64,000 nucleotides of DNA, from the NCBI RefSeq assembly GCF_014873495.1, contig NZ_JADBGF010000001.1:7812001-7876000 (forward strand). Direction: 5' to 3'. The stretch is from Streptomyces stelliscabiei. Lineage in GTDB: Bacteria; Actinomycetota; Actinomycetes; Streptomycetales; Streptomycetaceae. How positions within the stretch are numbered: the stretch's first letter is position 1; every line of letters starts with the position of its first letter. Of the stretch, positions 17,232 to 25,626 are shown piece after piece. The notes beneath the pieces are model-generated. The model had not been told where the DNA came from, ran no database searches, and saw only the letters and a list, made by a program, of their open reading frames with translations. The translations under genes were made by a program, and so were the position numbers.

Positions 17232-18407
17232 ATGACCGTGTCATCCCTGTCGCCGATGCTCCCCGGCGCGGACGCCGGGGCCCGTCCGGAGCGGCCGAGC
17301 GTCATCGAGTTGCGGCTCTCCGCCTTCGCCGGGCACCGGGGCGCCTTCCTGCCGCTGGGCCCGCTGACCCTCCTCGCGGGACGCAGCGGCAGTGGCAAGA
17401 CCACCGCCCTGCGGGCCTACGAGGCGCTCGCGAGACTCGGCGGCGGCGCCCGCCTCGACGAGGCCTTCCCCGACCCGCTCGGCTGCGTCCCCGAACGGGC
17501 CCGGCCCGACGCCCAGCGGCGGCGCGGATTCCGCATCGGCTGCACGACCGACGGCCCCGAAGGCCCCGTGCACCTCGACGTCGCCGTGCAGGCCGAGCCC
17601 GAACTCCGCATCGTGGGCGAGCGGTTGACGTCCGGCGGTCGCACCCTGCTGCAGACGGCGCTCGTCGACCCGGGCCGCCCCGTCGTCCAGGCCTCCTGGC
17701 ACACCGCCGGCACCTCCCCGGTCACCCGCGGCCCGCTCCCCGACGACCGCCTCGGCACCGCCCTGCTCCCGCTGCGCGTGGCCGGCAAGACGGACGGCCA
17801 GCGTCAGGTGCTCGCCGCCGCCGAGCAGACGGTCGTCGCCCTCCGCTCGGTCTACGCCTGCGATCCGCGGCCAGGCCGGATGCGCGCCGCCGTACCGCTC
17901 GGCTCGGGACGCCTGCTGCGCGGCTGCGACAACCTCGCCGACGTGCTGTGGCGCACGCGCACGGAGTGCGGCCGGCGGCACGCGCTGCTCGTAGGGGCCG
18001 TGCGCGACGGCTGTGCGGGACCGGTGCTGGACCTGCTGGCCGAGCCGCTGCGCGACGGCGCGGTACGGGCCGTGCTGGACCGGGGGGACGGGGTGCGGAC
18101 GGCCCTGGGCCTGCTCGGTGACGGGGAGCTGCGGTATCTGGCGCTGGCCCTGGTGCTGTTCACCGGGCCCGGCGTCCTGGAGGTCGACCCGGTCGCGGAG
18201 GTGCCCGCGGCACTGCAGACGCTCACGGTCCTCGCCGACGGCTTCGACCGGTCCCTCGATCCGAGGCAGGCCCTGGAACTGGTGCGGCTGGCGGCCCGGA
18301 TGTGCGAACGCGGGCACATCCGGCTGGCCGGCACGGTGAGCGACGCCTCCTGGGCCGTGGGGCTGCCAGGGGTGACGGTGGTAGACCTGAACCGTGAAAG
18401 ATCCTGA
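17232..18407 (+). CDS. SMC/RecF-like ABC-type ATPase
   Basis: This is a 391-residue soluble protein. It opens like RecF/OLD family ATPases: LRLSAFAGHRGAFLPLGPLTLLAGRSGSGKTTALRAYEAL, with Walker A GRSGSGKTT near residue 51. A signature-like sequence, LGDGELRYLALALVLF, lies near 300, and a degenerate Walker B region around TVLADGFDRSLDPRQALELV follows. There is no long coiled coil, so it is a compact head-only protein. It overlaps the next gene, a MazG-like pyrophosphatase, by 14 bases, suggesting they act together. The role is unknown; nucleotide-pool or DNA-damage related house-cleaning is a reasonable guess from the partner. Confidence 0.72.
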   Translation: MTVSSLSPMLPGADAGARPERPSVIELRLSAFAGHRGAFLPLGPLTLLAGRSGSGKTTALRAYEALARLGGGARLDEAFPDPLGCVPERARPDAQRRRGFRIGCTTDGPEGPVHLDVAVQAEPELRIVGERLTSGGRTLLQTALVDPGRPVVQASWHTAGTSPVTRGPLPDDRLGTALLPLRVAGKTDGQRQVLAAAEQTVVALRSVYACDPRPGRMRAAVPLGSGRLLRGCDNLADVLWRTRTECGRRHALLVGAVRDGCAGPVLDLLAEPLRDGAVRAVLDRGDGVRTALGLLGDGELRYLALALVLFTGPGVLEVDPVAEVPAALQTLTVLADGFDRSLDPRQALELVRLAARMCERGHIRLAGTVSDASWAVGLPGVTVVDLNRERS

Positions 18408-18756
18408 ACCCGCGCGGGAGTCCGCGACCGAACTCGACGTGGCGACCCTGCAGCGGCGCCTCGTGGAGTTCGCCGCCGCCCGCGACTGGCAGCGGTACCA
18501 CACCCCGAAGAACCTGGTCTCCGCGCTGAGCGTGGAGGCGTCCGAACTCGTCGAGATCTTCCAGTGGCTGACGCCGGAGGAGTCGGCCCGCGTGATGGCG
18601 GACCCCGGGTCCGCCCACCGTGTCACCGACGAAGTCGCCGACGTGCTGGCCTACTTGCTCCAGTTGTGCGAGGTCCTGGGTGTCGATCCGCTGTCGGCCC
18701 TGGCCGCGAAGATCGACCGCAACGAGCGGAGATTCCCGGCGCCGGAGCGCCCCTGA
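18394..18756 (+). CDS. MazG-like nucleotide pyrophosphohydrolase
   Basis: The 120-residue product starts from GTG inside the end of the ATPase gene. It has the single-domain all-alpha MazG/dCTPase fold. Metal-binding acidic residues are in ALSVEASELVEIFQW (the ExxE part) and in VTDEVADVLAYLLQL (the ExxD part), the pattern used to bind Mg2+. Members cut non-canonical or deoxy-nucleoside triphosphates to the monophosphate and PPi, protecting DNA and RNA from bad precursors. The 14-base overlap shows co-translation with the SMC-like ATPase. Confidence 0.88.
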   Translation: MKDPEPARESATELDVATLQRRLVEFAAARDWQRYHTPKNLVSALSVEASELVEIFQWLTPEESARVMADPGSAHRVTDEVADVLAYLLQLCEVLGVDPLSALAAKIDRNERRFPAPERP

Positions 18757-18773
18757 CGGTGCTCGGCGGGCAC

Positions 18774-18832
18774 TCGGTGGGTGCTCGACGGTGGTCGGTG
18801 GGTGGTCGGTGGGTGCTCGACGGGTGGTCGGC
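18774..18832. repeat. G/T-rich short tandem repeats
   Basis: Units of the type GGTGGTCGGTG and GTGGGTGCTCGACGG repeat just after the pyrophosphatase gene. The G-rich strand carries several GG/GGG runs. There is no coding role and no terminator-type hairpin was seen. Confidence 0.6.
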
Positions 18833-18876
18833 GGCGTCGGATTCTCGCACCGCCGTCACTCTCCGGAGTCAAAAAG

Positions 18877-18954
18877 TTCTCCACAGCCGACTTGTTATCC
18901 ACAGATTTCAGACTTCCTCTGGCTTTCCGTCTCGGCGACCCTCACTGTGGGTAA
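18877..18954. promoter_or_regulatory. Cluster of three DnaA-box-like sequences
   Basis: TTCTCCACA lies at 18877-18885, a perfect TTATCCACA at 18895-18903, and TTACCCACA on the opposite strand at 18946-18954. The first two start 18 bases apart. The surrounding sequence is clearly less GC-rich than the genome average. No dnaA/dnaN or other oriC gene is near, so this is not the replication origin. DnaA titration or DnaA control of the downstream DUF6099 gene is possible. Confidence 0.5.
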
Positions 18955-19014
18955 TGAACAGGCAGGAGTTCAGGCGGACGTGTGAGAGCGCGTCGGGACA
19001 GTCGGGGGCAGCGC

Positions 19015-19491
19015 ATGGATGCGGTGCGGCTCATCGTGGCGAGCAGGCGAGCACTGGCGGGCAGCGCCGAGGGACCTCAGCTCATGGCGGAGGCGTGGCA
19101 GTCCTATGCCCTCGCCCAGGCCATCGGCAGTCGCCTCGCGGTCTCGGGACCTCCCGAACTGCGCGGCGAGGCCCTCGGGTTGACCGAACTGGCCGGCAGC
19201 GGCTGCGGCATACTCGGCGCGCCTCCGCTCGGCGTGGGCGACTTACGCGCCGCCCAGCTCACCGAGTTGGGCGACGCCCACGAGTCGCTCGTGCGGCTCG
19301 GCGTCCTGCTCGGCGAGGTCGGCATCGCCCTCGTCGGCCTGGCCAGCGGCGCCGGCGACGAGGCGACGTACTGGCAGTGCATGGAGGCGATCGACGCGGC
19401 GGACGAGGCCCGCGACCGCGTCCTGGAGATGCTGCGCCGCCTGGCGGTCAGAGACCAGGTCCTCTCGGAACGGGACGCGACCACCGGATGA
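19015..19491 (+). CDS. DUF6099 family protein
   Basis: The 158-residue protein starts at the ATG at 19015 (MDAVRLIVASRRALAGS) behind GGGGGCAG; a GTG 33 bases upstream is a possible alternative start. It is soluble, helical and Ala/Leu/Glu-rich, with no signal peptide or membrane helix. It looks like the Streptomyces family of unknown function called DUF6099. The DnaA-box-like cluster lies 60-140 bases upstream. The function is not known. Confidence 0.65.
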   Translation: MDAVRLIVASRRALAGSAEGPQLMAEAWQSYALAQAIGSRLAVSGPPELRGEALGLTELAGSGCGILGAPPLGVGDLRAAQLTELGDAHESLVRLGVLLGEVGIALVGLASGAGDEATYWQCMEAIDAADEARDRVLEMLRRLAVRDQVLSERDATTG

Positions 19492-19522
19492 CCCCCTCAT
19501 CAGAGCCGGGCCCCGTTCTTCC

Positions 19523-19567
19523 AGGGGCGCGGGGAACCGCGCGACCAGCCCCACTCACCCGCACCCA
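19523..19567 (+). repeat. Dispersed Streptomyces intergenic repeat, single copy
   Basis: The sequence starts AGGGGCGCGGGGAACCGCGC, continues GACCAGCCCC and ends in ACCCGCACCCA. It closely matches each arm of the large inverted repeat at 27506-27626. Such sequences occur between genes in many Streptomyces. It follows the DUF6099 gene. Confidence 0.75.
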
Positions 19568-19734
19568 CCCCGCAGCTCCGACCCGCCGGCCCCTCGCCCC
19601 CGACCCACCAGCCCTTCGACCCCCGATCCATCGAGCCCGCTGCCATCCACCGCACCCACGCCGGACGGCGACATGACGAACGCCCGGCCGCAGAGGACGA
19701 GGCCGGGCGACGGGTGGCACGACTCAGGGAGGGA

Positions 19735-19902
19735 TCAGACGGCGCCGCTCTCCTCCGCGGCAGCGGCCCGCGGCACCGAGAGGTCCGCGTCGAGCTGGGA
19801 CAGGTCCGCGTTCAGGGCAGCCATCAGCTCCTCCATCTGCTGGAGCAGACCCTTCGGCTGCGCAGGCACGGCAGCCTGCTCCGGCACGGCTTCCTGGGAC
19901 AT
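19735..19902 (-). CDS. Small acidic hypothetical protein
   Basis: A 55-residue frame begins at the ATG at 19900-19902 with a good GAGGAGG ribosome site 8 bases upstream. The sequence MSQEAVPEQAAVPAQPKG leads into a leucine-rich helical stretch, LLQQMEELMAALNADLSQLD, that could form a short coiled coil, and an Ala/Glu-rich end. There is no signal peptide and no cysteine. It is not recognised. The ribosome site and heptad-like leucines argue that it is real; the isolated position between two plus-strand genes argues for caution. Confidence 0.5.
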   Translation of the reverse strand: MSQEAVPEQAAVPAQPKGLLQQMEELMAALNADLSQLDADLSVPRAAAAEESGAV

Positions 19903-20140
19903 GTGACGGCCTCCTCGGCCCTCGCCCCCCGAGGGGGCACGTGTGCGGGCGTCCCGGCAGCGGCCGCCGGCGACGGGTGCCGGGCGGTCCGGCTCCTCCC
20001 GAGCAACGATCACCGTTGTCCCCGGTCACTGGGCCGAGCCCGCCCCGTGCACAGGAGCGGCGGATTTCACCCGACCGTGGCGCGGCGGCACCGGCGGGAC
20101 CGGTGCCGTCGACCGGGGTCCGAGCATGCAGGATGGAGGC

Positions 20141-21064
20141 ATGGATCTTCGCATCTTCACCGAGCCCCAGCAGGGGGCGACCTACGACACCCTCCTCACC
20201 GTCGCCAAGGCCACCGAGGACCTCGGCTTCGACGCCTTCTTCCGCTCCGACCACTACCTCAGCATGGGGTCCTCGGACGGCCTGCCCGGCCCCACCGACG
20301 CCTGGGTCACCCTGGCCGGACTCGCCCGCGAGACCAGGCGCATCCGCCTCGGCACCCTGATGACCGCCGGCACCTTCCGGCTGCCCGGCGTGCTCGCCAT
20401 CCAGGTCGCCCAGATCGACCAGATGTCCGGCGGTCGCGTCGAACTCGGCCTGGGCGCGGGCTGGTTCGAGGAGGAGCACAAGGCCTACGGCATTCCCTTC
20501 CCCAAGGAGAAGTTCGCCCGCCTGGAGGAGCAGCTGGCCATCGTCACCGGTCTGTGGGCCACCGAGGTCGGCAAGACGTTCTCCTACGAGGGCACCCATT
20601 ACCAGCTGACCGATTCGCCCGCGCTGCCCAAGCCCACGCAGGCCAAGGTGCCGGTTCTCATCGGCGGTCACGGCGCGAGCCGTACCCCGCGCCTCGCCGC
20701 GCGCTACGCCGACGAGTTCAACATGCCGTTCGGCTCGATCGAGGACAGCGAGCGCCAGTTCGGCCGGGTCCGCGCGGCCGCCGAGGAGGCCGGCCGCAGG
20801 GGCGACGACCTCGTGTACTCCAACGCCCTGGTCGTCTGCGTGGGCAAGGACGACGCGGAGGTCGCCCGCCGCGCCGCCGCGATCGGCCGCGAGGTCGACG
20901 AGCTGAAGGCCAACGGCCTCGCCGGCTCCCCGGCCGAGGTCGTCGACAAGATCTCCCGCTACCAGGCCATCGGCTCCCAGCGTCTCTACCTCCAGATCCT
21001 CGACCTCGACGACCTGGACCACCTGGAACTGATCGCCGGCCAGGTGCAGTCCCAGCTGTCGTAG
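20141..21064 (+). CDS. LLM-class F420-dependent oxidoreductase
   Basis: This is a 307-residue TIM-barrel protein of the luciferase-like family. It starts MDLRIFTEPQQG and has FDAFFRSDHYLSM, IRLGTLMTAGTFRLPGVLA, SGGRVELGLGAGWFEEEH and VPVLIGGHGASRTPRLAARY, which are typical of actinobacterial F420-dependent members. It would reduce or oxidise a small organic substrate using coenzyme F420 in the cytoplasm; the substrate is unknown. ATG at 20141 matches family N-termini; an ATG five codons upstream (20126) is also possible and has a better spaced G-rich site. It appears to be a single-gene unit. Confidence 0.87.
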   Translation: MDLRIFTEPQQGATYDTLLTVAKATEDLGFDAFFRSDHYLSMGSSDGLPGPTDAWVTLAGLARETRRIRLGTLMTAGTFRLPGVLAIQVAQIDQMSGGRVELGLGAGWFEEEHKAYGIPFPKEKFARLEEQLAIVTGLWATEVGKTFSYEGTHYQLTDSPALPKPTQAKVPVLIGGHGASRTPRLAARYADEFNMPFGSIEDSERQFGRVRAAAEEAGRRGDDLVYSNALVVCVGKDDAEVARRAAAIGREVDELKANGLAGSPAEVVDKISRYQAIGSQRLYLQILDLDDLDHLELIAGQVQSQLS

Positions 21065-21315
21065 GGGAAAGCGAGGGACGCGTCCCCGCGCCCCCGGAGG
21101 CGCGGGAGCGCGTCGCCGCGCGGCCGGACGCACACGGTGGCGTACGGCCGCCACGCACCCGGTGGCGTACGGAAAATGCCCGCGTGCGGCCCGAGCCCTG
21201 CCTGTACGTTGGGGGCGCGCGCCGAAACGGGACGATGCGCAGGTATCCGCAGTTCAGACACCTTCTCCTCGACGCGGGCACCCGCCCCGGACACTCACCA
21301 CGAGGCCACTCCACC

Positions 21316-22806
21316 GTGTTTCTGACGATCAGTACCACCGGCACCCCAGAGCGCCCAGCGACCGATCTCGGTTTCCTGCTGCACAAGCATCCCGATCGGA
21401 CGCAGGCGTTCTCCACCTCGTACGGCAAGGCCCACGTCCTCTACCCCGAGGCGGGCGTCGAGCGGTGCACGGCCGCGCTGTTGCTGGAGGTGGACGCGGT
21501 GGCGCTGGTCCGGCGCGGCAAGGGCAAGGGCCGCGGCGGGGCACCGGACGCGGCCCTCGCGCAGTACGTCAACGACCGCCCGTACGCGGCCTCCTCCCTC
21601 CTCGCCGTCGCGCTCAACGACGTCTTCTCCAGCGCCGTGCGCGGCCAGTGCAAGGCCAAGCCCGAACTCCCGGAGCAGACCCGCCCGTTGCGCGTCGAGA
21701 TACCGGCGCTGCCCGCGCGCGGCGGCCCGGACCTCGTCGTCGCGCTGTTCGAGCCGCTCGGCTGGACGGTCACCGTGGAACCGGTGGCGCTGGACACCCA
21801 GTTCCCGGAGTGGGGCGCCTCCCGTTACGTACGGCTCGTGCTGGAGTCGGAGTCGCTGACCCTGGCCGAGGCGCTGCGCCACCTGTACGTCCTGCTGCCG
21901 GTCCTCGACGACACCAAGCACTACTGGGTGTCCTCGGACGAGGTCGACAAGCTGCTGCGCGCGGGCGAGGGCTGGCTCCCGGCCCACCCGGAGCACAAGC
22001 TGATCACCAGCCGCTACCTCTCCCGCCGCTGGTCGCTGACGCGGCAGGCCATGGAGCGCCTGGAGCTCGTACGCCTCGCCGAGGCCGACGACAGCGAGGT
22101 CGAGGCGATCGACAACGCCGTCGAGGAGCCGGCGGACGGCGAGGCCGGGGGCGAGGAGAAGCCGACGCCGCTCGCCGTGCAGCGCCGGGACGCGATCCTC
22201 GCCGCGCTCGCGGAGTCCGGCGCGGCGCGCGTCCTCGACCTGGGCTGCGGTCAGGGCCAGTTGGTGCAGGCGCTGCTCAAGGACGTCCGCTACACCGAGA
22301 TCGTCGGTACGGACGTGTCGATGCGCGCGCTGACCATCGCCTCCCGCCGCCTCAAGCTCGACCGCATGGGCGAGCGCCAGGCGGCCCGCGTCCAGCTCTT
22401 CCAGAGTTCCCTCGCCTACACCGACAAGCGGCTCAAGGGGTACGACGCCGCCGTGCTCTCGGAGGTCGTCGAGCACCTCGACCTGCCCCGGCTGCCCGCC
22501 CTGGAATACGCGGTGTTCGGCTCGGCCCGCCCGCGGACCGTCCTCGTGACCACGCCGAACGTCGAGTACAACGTCCGCTGGGAGAGCCTGCCGGCCGGCC
22601 ATGTCCGGCACGGCGACCACCGTTTCGAGTGGACGCGCGAGGAGTTCCGCACCTGGGCGGCGAGGGTGGCCGAACGGCACGGCTACGAGGCCGCGTTCGT
22701 GCCCGTCGGACCGGACGACCCGGAGGTGGGGCCGCCCACCCAGATGGCCGTCTTCACGCGGCGCGACAGCAAGGACACCGGCGAGAAGGAGGCGAAGGCA
22801 GCATGA
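21316..22806 (+). CDS. hen1: 3'-terminal RNA ribose 2'-O-methyltransferase Hen1
   Basis: The 496-residue product starts at the GTG at 21316. The N-terminal half (LTISTTGTPERPATDLGFLL, HKHPDRTQAFSTSYGKAHV) is the bacterial Hen1 N-terminal domain. The C-terminal half is a methyltransferase with SAM motif VLDLGCGQGQLVQALL near residue 309. The metal-binding SEVVEHLDLPRL lies near 382 and a second histidine region, GDHRFEWTREEF, follows. Hen1 adds a 2'-O-methyl group to the 3' end of a broken RNA so that the repaired junction cannot be cut again. It overlaps the Pnkp gene as ATGA at 22803-22806, so the two are translationally coupled. Together they form the known RNA-repair cassette. Confidence 0.96.
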   Translation: MFLTISTTGTPERPATDLGFLLHKHPDRTQAFSTSYGKAHVLYPEAGVERCTAALLLEVDAVALVRRGKGKGRGGAPDAALAQYVNDRPYAASSLLAVALNDVFSSAVRGQCKAKPELPEQTRPLRVEIPALPARGGPDLVVALFEPLGWTVTVEPVALDTQFPEWGASRYVRLVLESESLTLAEALRHLYVLLPVLDDTKHYWVSSDEVDKLLRAGEGWLPAHPEHKLITSRYLSRRWSLTRQAMERLELVRLAEADDSEVEAIDNAVEEPADGEAGGEEKPTPLAVQRRDAILAALAESGAARVLDLGCGQGQLVQALLKDVRYTEIVGTDVSMRALTIASRRLKLDRMGERQAARVQLFQSSLAYTDKRLKGYDAAVLSEVVEHLDLPRLPALEYAVFGSARPRTVLVTTPNVEYNVRWESLPAGHVRHGDHRFEWTREEFRTWAARVAERHGYEAAFVPVGPDDPEVGPPTQMAVFTRRDSKDTGEKEAKAA

Positions 22807-25355
22807 GTGAGAACATCCCGCAGACCATCCCGGGGCGCGTCCTGCCCGTCACCGACCTCTCCCTCGTGGTGCTGGTCGGCGCCTCCGGCTCGGGCAAGTC
22901 GACGTTTGCCCGGCGGCACTTCAAGCCCACCGAGATCATCTCGTCCGACTTCTGCCGCGGCCTCGTCTCCGACGACGAGAACGACCAGAGCGCGACGAAG
23001 GACGCCTTCGACGTCCTGCACTACATCGCGGGCAAGCGCCTCGCGGCCGGCCGCCGCACGGTCGTCGACGCCACCAGCGTGCAGCAGGAGTCCCGCAAGC
23101 AGCTGATCGAACTGGCGCGCGCGCACGACGTCCTGCCGATCGCCATCGTGCTCGACGTGCCGGAGGAGGTGTGCGCCGAACGCAACGCGGCCCGCACCGA
23201 CCGCGCCGACATGCCGCGCCGCGTGATCCAGCGCCACACCCGCGAACTCCGCCGCTCCCTGCGGCACCTGGAGCGCGAGGGCTTCCGCAAGGTCCACGTC
23301 CTGCGCGGTGTCGAGGACGTCGAGAACGCCACGGTCGTCACCGAGAAGCGCTTCAACGACCTCACCCACCTCACCGGCCCGTTCGACATCGTCGGTGACA
23401 TCCACGGCTGCGCGAGCGAACTGGAGGCGCTGCTCGGCAAGCTGGGCTACGTCGACGGCGTGCACCCGGAGGGCCGTACGGCCGTCTTCGTCGGCGACCT
23501 CGTCGACCGGGGCCCGGACAGCCCGGGCGTGCTGCGCCGGGTGATGTCCATGGTCGGCTCGGGCAACGCCCTGTGCGTCCCCGGCAACCACGAGAACAAG
23601 TACGGCCGTTACCTCAAGGGCCGCAACGTCCAGCACACCCACGGCCTCGCCGAGACCATCGAGCAGATGGAGGGCGAGAGCGAGGAGTTCACGAAGCAGG
23701 TCCGGGAGTTCATCGACGGGCTCGTCAGCCACTACGTCCTCGACGGCGGCCGGCTGGTCGTCTGCCACGCCGGTCTGCCGGAGAAGTACCACGGCCGAAC
23801 CTCCGGCCGGGTGCGCAGCCACGCGCTGTACGGCGACACCACCGGCGAGACCGACGAGTTCGGACTGCCGGTGCGCTACCCGTGGGCGGAGGACTACCGG
23901 GGCCGCGCCGCCGTGGTCTACGGCCACACCCCGGTGCCCACCGCCACCTGGCTGAACAACACCATCTGCCTCGACACGGGCGCCGTCTTCGGCGGCAGAC
24001 TCACCGCGCTGCGCTGGCCGGAGCGCGAACTCGTCGACGTACCCGCCGAGCGCGTCTGGTACGAGCCGGCGAGGCCGCTGGCCACGGAGGCTCCCGGCGG
24101 GCACGAGGGCCGGCCGCTGGATCTGGCGGACGTGTACGGCCGGCGGGTCGTCGAGACCCGGCACGCGGGCCGGGTGTCGGTCCGTGAGGAGAACGCCGCC
24201 GCCGCGCTGGAGGTCATGAGCCGCTTCGCGGTCGACCCGCGCCTGCTGCCGTACCTGCCGCCGACGATGGCCCCGACGGCCACCTCGCGCGTCGACGGTT
24301 TCCTCGAACACCCGGCCGAGGCGTTCGCGCAGTACAAGGAGGACGGGGTCGCCCGGGTCGTGTGCGAGGAGAAGCACATGGGTTCGCGGGCCGTGGTCCT
24401 GGTCTGCCGGGACGCGGCCGCGGCGCGCGAGCGCTTCGGTGTGGACGGCCCCACCGGATCCCTCTACACCCGCACCGGCCGCCCCTTCTTCGACGACGAG
24501 GCCCGCACCGAGCTGGTCCTCGGCCGGATACGCGAAGCCGTGACGGCGGCCGGGCTGTGGGAGGACCTGGCCACCGACTGGGTGCTGCTGGACGCCGAAC
24601 TGATGCCCTGGTCGCTGAAGGCGTCCGGGCTGCTGCGCACCCAGTACGCGGCTGTGGGGGCCGCCTCCGGCGCCGTCTTCCCGGGCGCGCTGGCCGCCCT
24701 GGAGGGTGCGGCGGCCCGTGGCGTGGACGTGGGGGAGCTGCTGGGCAAGCAGCGTGAGCGGGCCGCAGACGCGGCCGCGTTCACCGACGCCTACCGGCGG
24801 TACTGCTGGCCCACCGAGGGCCTGGACGGTGTCCGCCTCGCCCCCTTCCAGATCCTCGCCGTCCAGGGCCGCAGCCTCGCCGCCCTGCCGCACGACGAGC
24901 AGCTGGCCCTCATCGACCGGCTCGTCGAGTTCGACGTCAGCGGTCTGCTGCAGACCACCCGGCGTCTCTTCGTCGACACCGGCGACGAGGCCTCGGTGCG
25001 GGCCGGGATCGACTGGTGGCTGGAGATGACCGGCCGCGGCGGCGAGGGCATGGTCGTCAAGCCGGTCGGGGCCGTGGTCCGCGGCAGCCAGGGGAGGCTG
25101 GTCCAGCCGGGCATCAAATGCCGGGGCCGGGAGTACCTGCGGATCATCTACGGCCCGGAGTACACCCGCCCCGAGAACCTCGACCGGCTGCGCGGCCGGT
25201 TCCTCAACCACAAGCGGTCGCTCGCCCTGCGCGAGTACGCCCTCGGCCTGGAGGCCCTGGACCGACTCGCCGAGGGTGAGCCGCTGTGGCGGGTGCACGA
25301 GGCGGTGTTCGGGGTACTGGCCCTGGAGTCGGAGCCGGTCGACCCCCGGCTGTGA
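22803..25355 (+). CDS. pnkp: Polynucleotide kinase-phosphatase-ligase Pnkp
   Basis: The 850-residue product has three parts. The 5'-kinase has P-loop GASGSGKSTF near residue 27. The metallophosphoesterase has GDIHGCASE near 197, GDLVDRGPDS, PGNHENK, CHAGLPEKY and YGHTPVPTA. The C-terminal nucleotidyltransferase has the probable AMP-accepting lysine in CEEKHMGSRAVV near 523 and GEGMVVKP as a later ligase motif. It heals both ends of cut RNA (5'-OH phosphorylation, removal of 2',3'-phosphate) and, with Hen1, seals them. The ATG overlaps the hen1 stop. A strong hairpin terminator follows 50 bases downstream, so hen1-pnkp is a two-gene operon. Typical targets in the literature are tRNAs cut by ribotoxins; none is encoded here. 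Confidence 0.96.
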   Translation: MSENIPQTIPGRVLPVTDLSLVVLVGASGSGKSTFARRHFKPTEIISSDFCRGLVSDDENDQSATKDAFDVLHYIAGKRLAAGRRTVVDATSVQQESRKQLIELARAHDVLPIAIVLDVPEEVCAERNAARTDRADMPRRVIQRHTRELRRSLRHLEREGFRKVHVLRGVEDVENATVVTEKRFNDLTHLTGPFDIVGDIHGCASELEALLGKLGYVDGVHPEGRTAVFVGDLVDRGPDSPGVLRRVMSMVGSGNALCVPGNHENKYGRYLKGRNVQHTHGLAETIEQMEGESEEFTKQVREFIDGLVSHYVLDGGRLVVCHAGLPEKYHGRTSGRVRSHALYGDTTGETDEFGLPVRYPWAEDYRGRAAVVYGHTPVPTATWLNNTICLDTGAVFGGRLTALRWPERELVDVPAERVWYEPARPLATEAPGGHEGRPLDLADVYGRRVVETRHAGRVSVREENAAAALEVMSRFAVDPRLLPYLPPTMAPTATSRVDGFLEHPAEAFAQYKEDGVARVVCEEKHMGSRAVVLVCRDAAAARERFGVDGPTGSLYTRTGRPFFDDEARTELVLGRIREAVTAAGLWEDLATDWVLLDAELMPWSLKASGLLRTQYAAVGAASGAVFPGALAALEGAAARGVDVGELLGKQRERAADAAAFTDAYRRYCWPTEGLDGVRLAPFQILAVQGRSLAALPHDEQLALIDRLVEFDVSGLLQTTRRLFVDTGDEASVRAGIDWWLEMTGRGGEGMVVKPVGAVVRGSQGRLVQPGIKCRGREYLRIIYGPEYTRPENLDRLRGRFLNHKRSLALREYALGLEALDRLAEGEPLWRVHEAVFGVLALESEPVDPRL

Positions 25356-25406
25356 TAACCCGCGTCCGGGGCCCACGGGCCCCCGGCGCGGTGGGGTACG
25401 GCCCCT

Positions 25407-25440
25407 GCCCGTGCCGGACGGAACCCCGTCCGGCACGGGC
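25407..25440 (+). terminator. Hairpin terminator after pnkp
   Basis: A perfect 15-base-pair stem (25407-25421 with 25426-25440) and a 4-base AACC loop lie 52 bases after the pnkp stop. There is no U-run, as is common in Streptomyces. Confidence 0.85.
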
Positions 25441-25626
25441 GGACCCGCGCCCGGGAGGCGACAATGCGGCTGATAATGTCGCAGCCAGGCGTGGCCGTGC
25501 ACTGCGTTCGAATGGTTCCGGCGGTTCCGGCAGTGCTCGGGGGAAAGTGATCGAAGCCAGTCGCAGGCGATCGCTGTCACCCGAGTCGGTCCCATCGGTC
25601 CCATTCGAAGGTATGTGGGGTTTCCC

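Noticed and set aside
18877..18954. Replication origin (oriC)
   Set aside because: Only three box-like sites, no dnaA, dnaN or rpmH nearby, and Streptomyces oriC has many more boxes.
25440..25626. Promoter with TGATAAT -10 for the prenyl-synthase fusion
   Set aside because: The hexamer near 25472 looks good but no convincing -35 element is at the right distance, so I did not list it as a feature.
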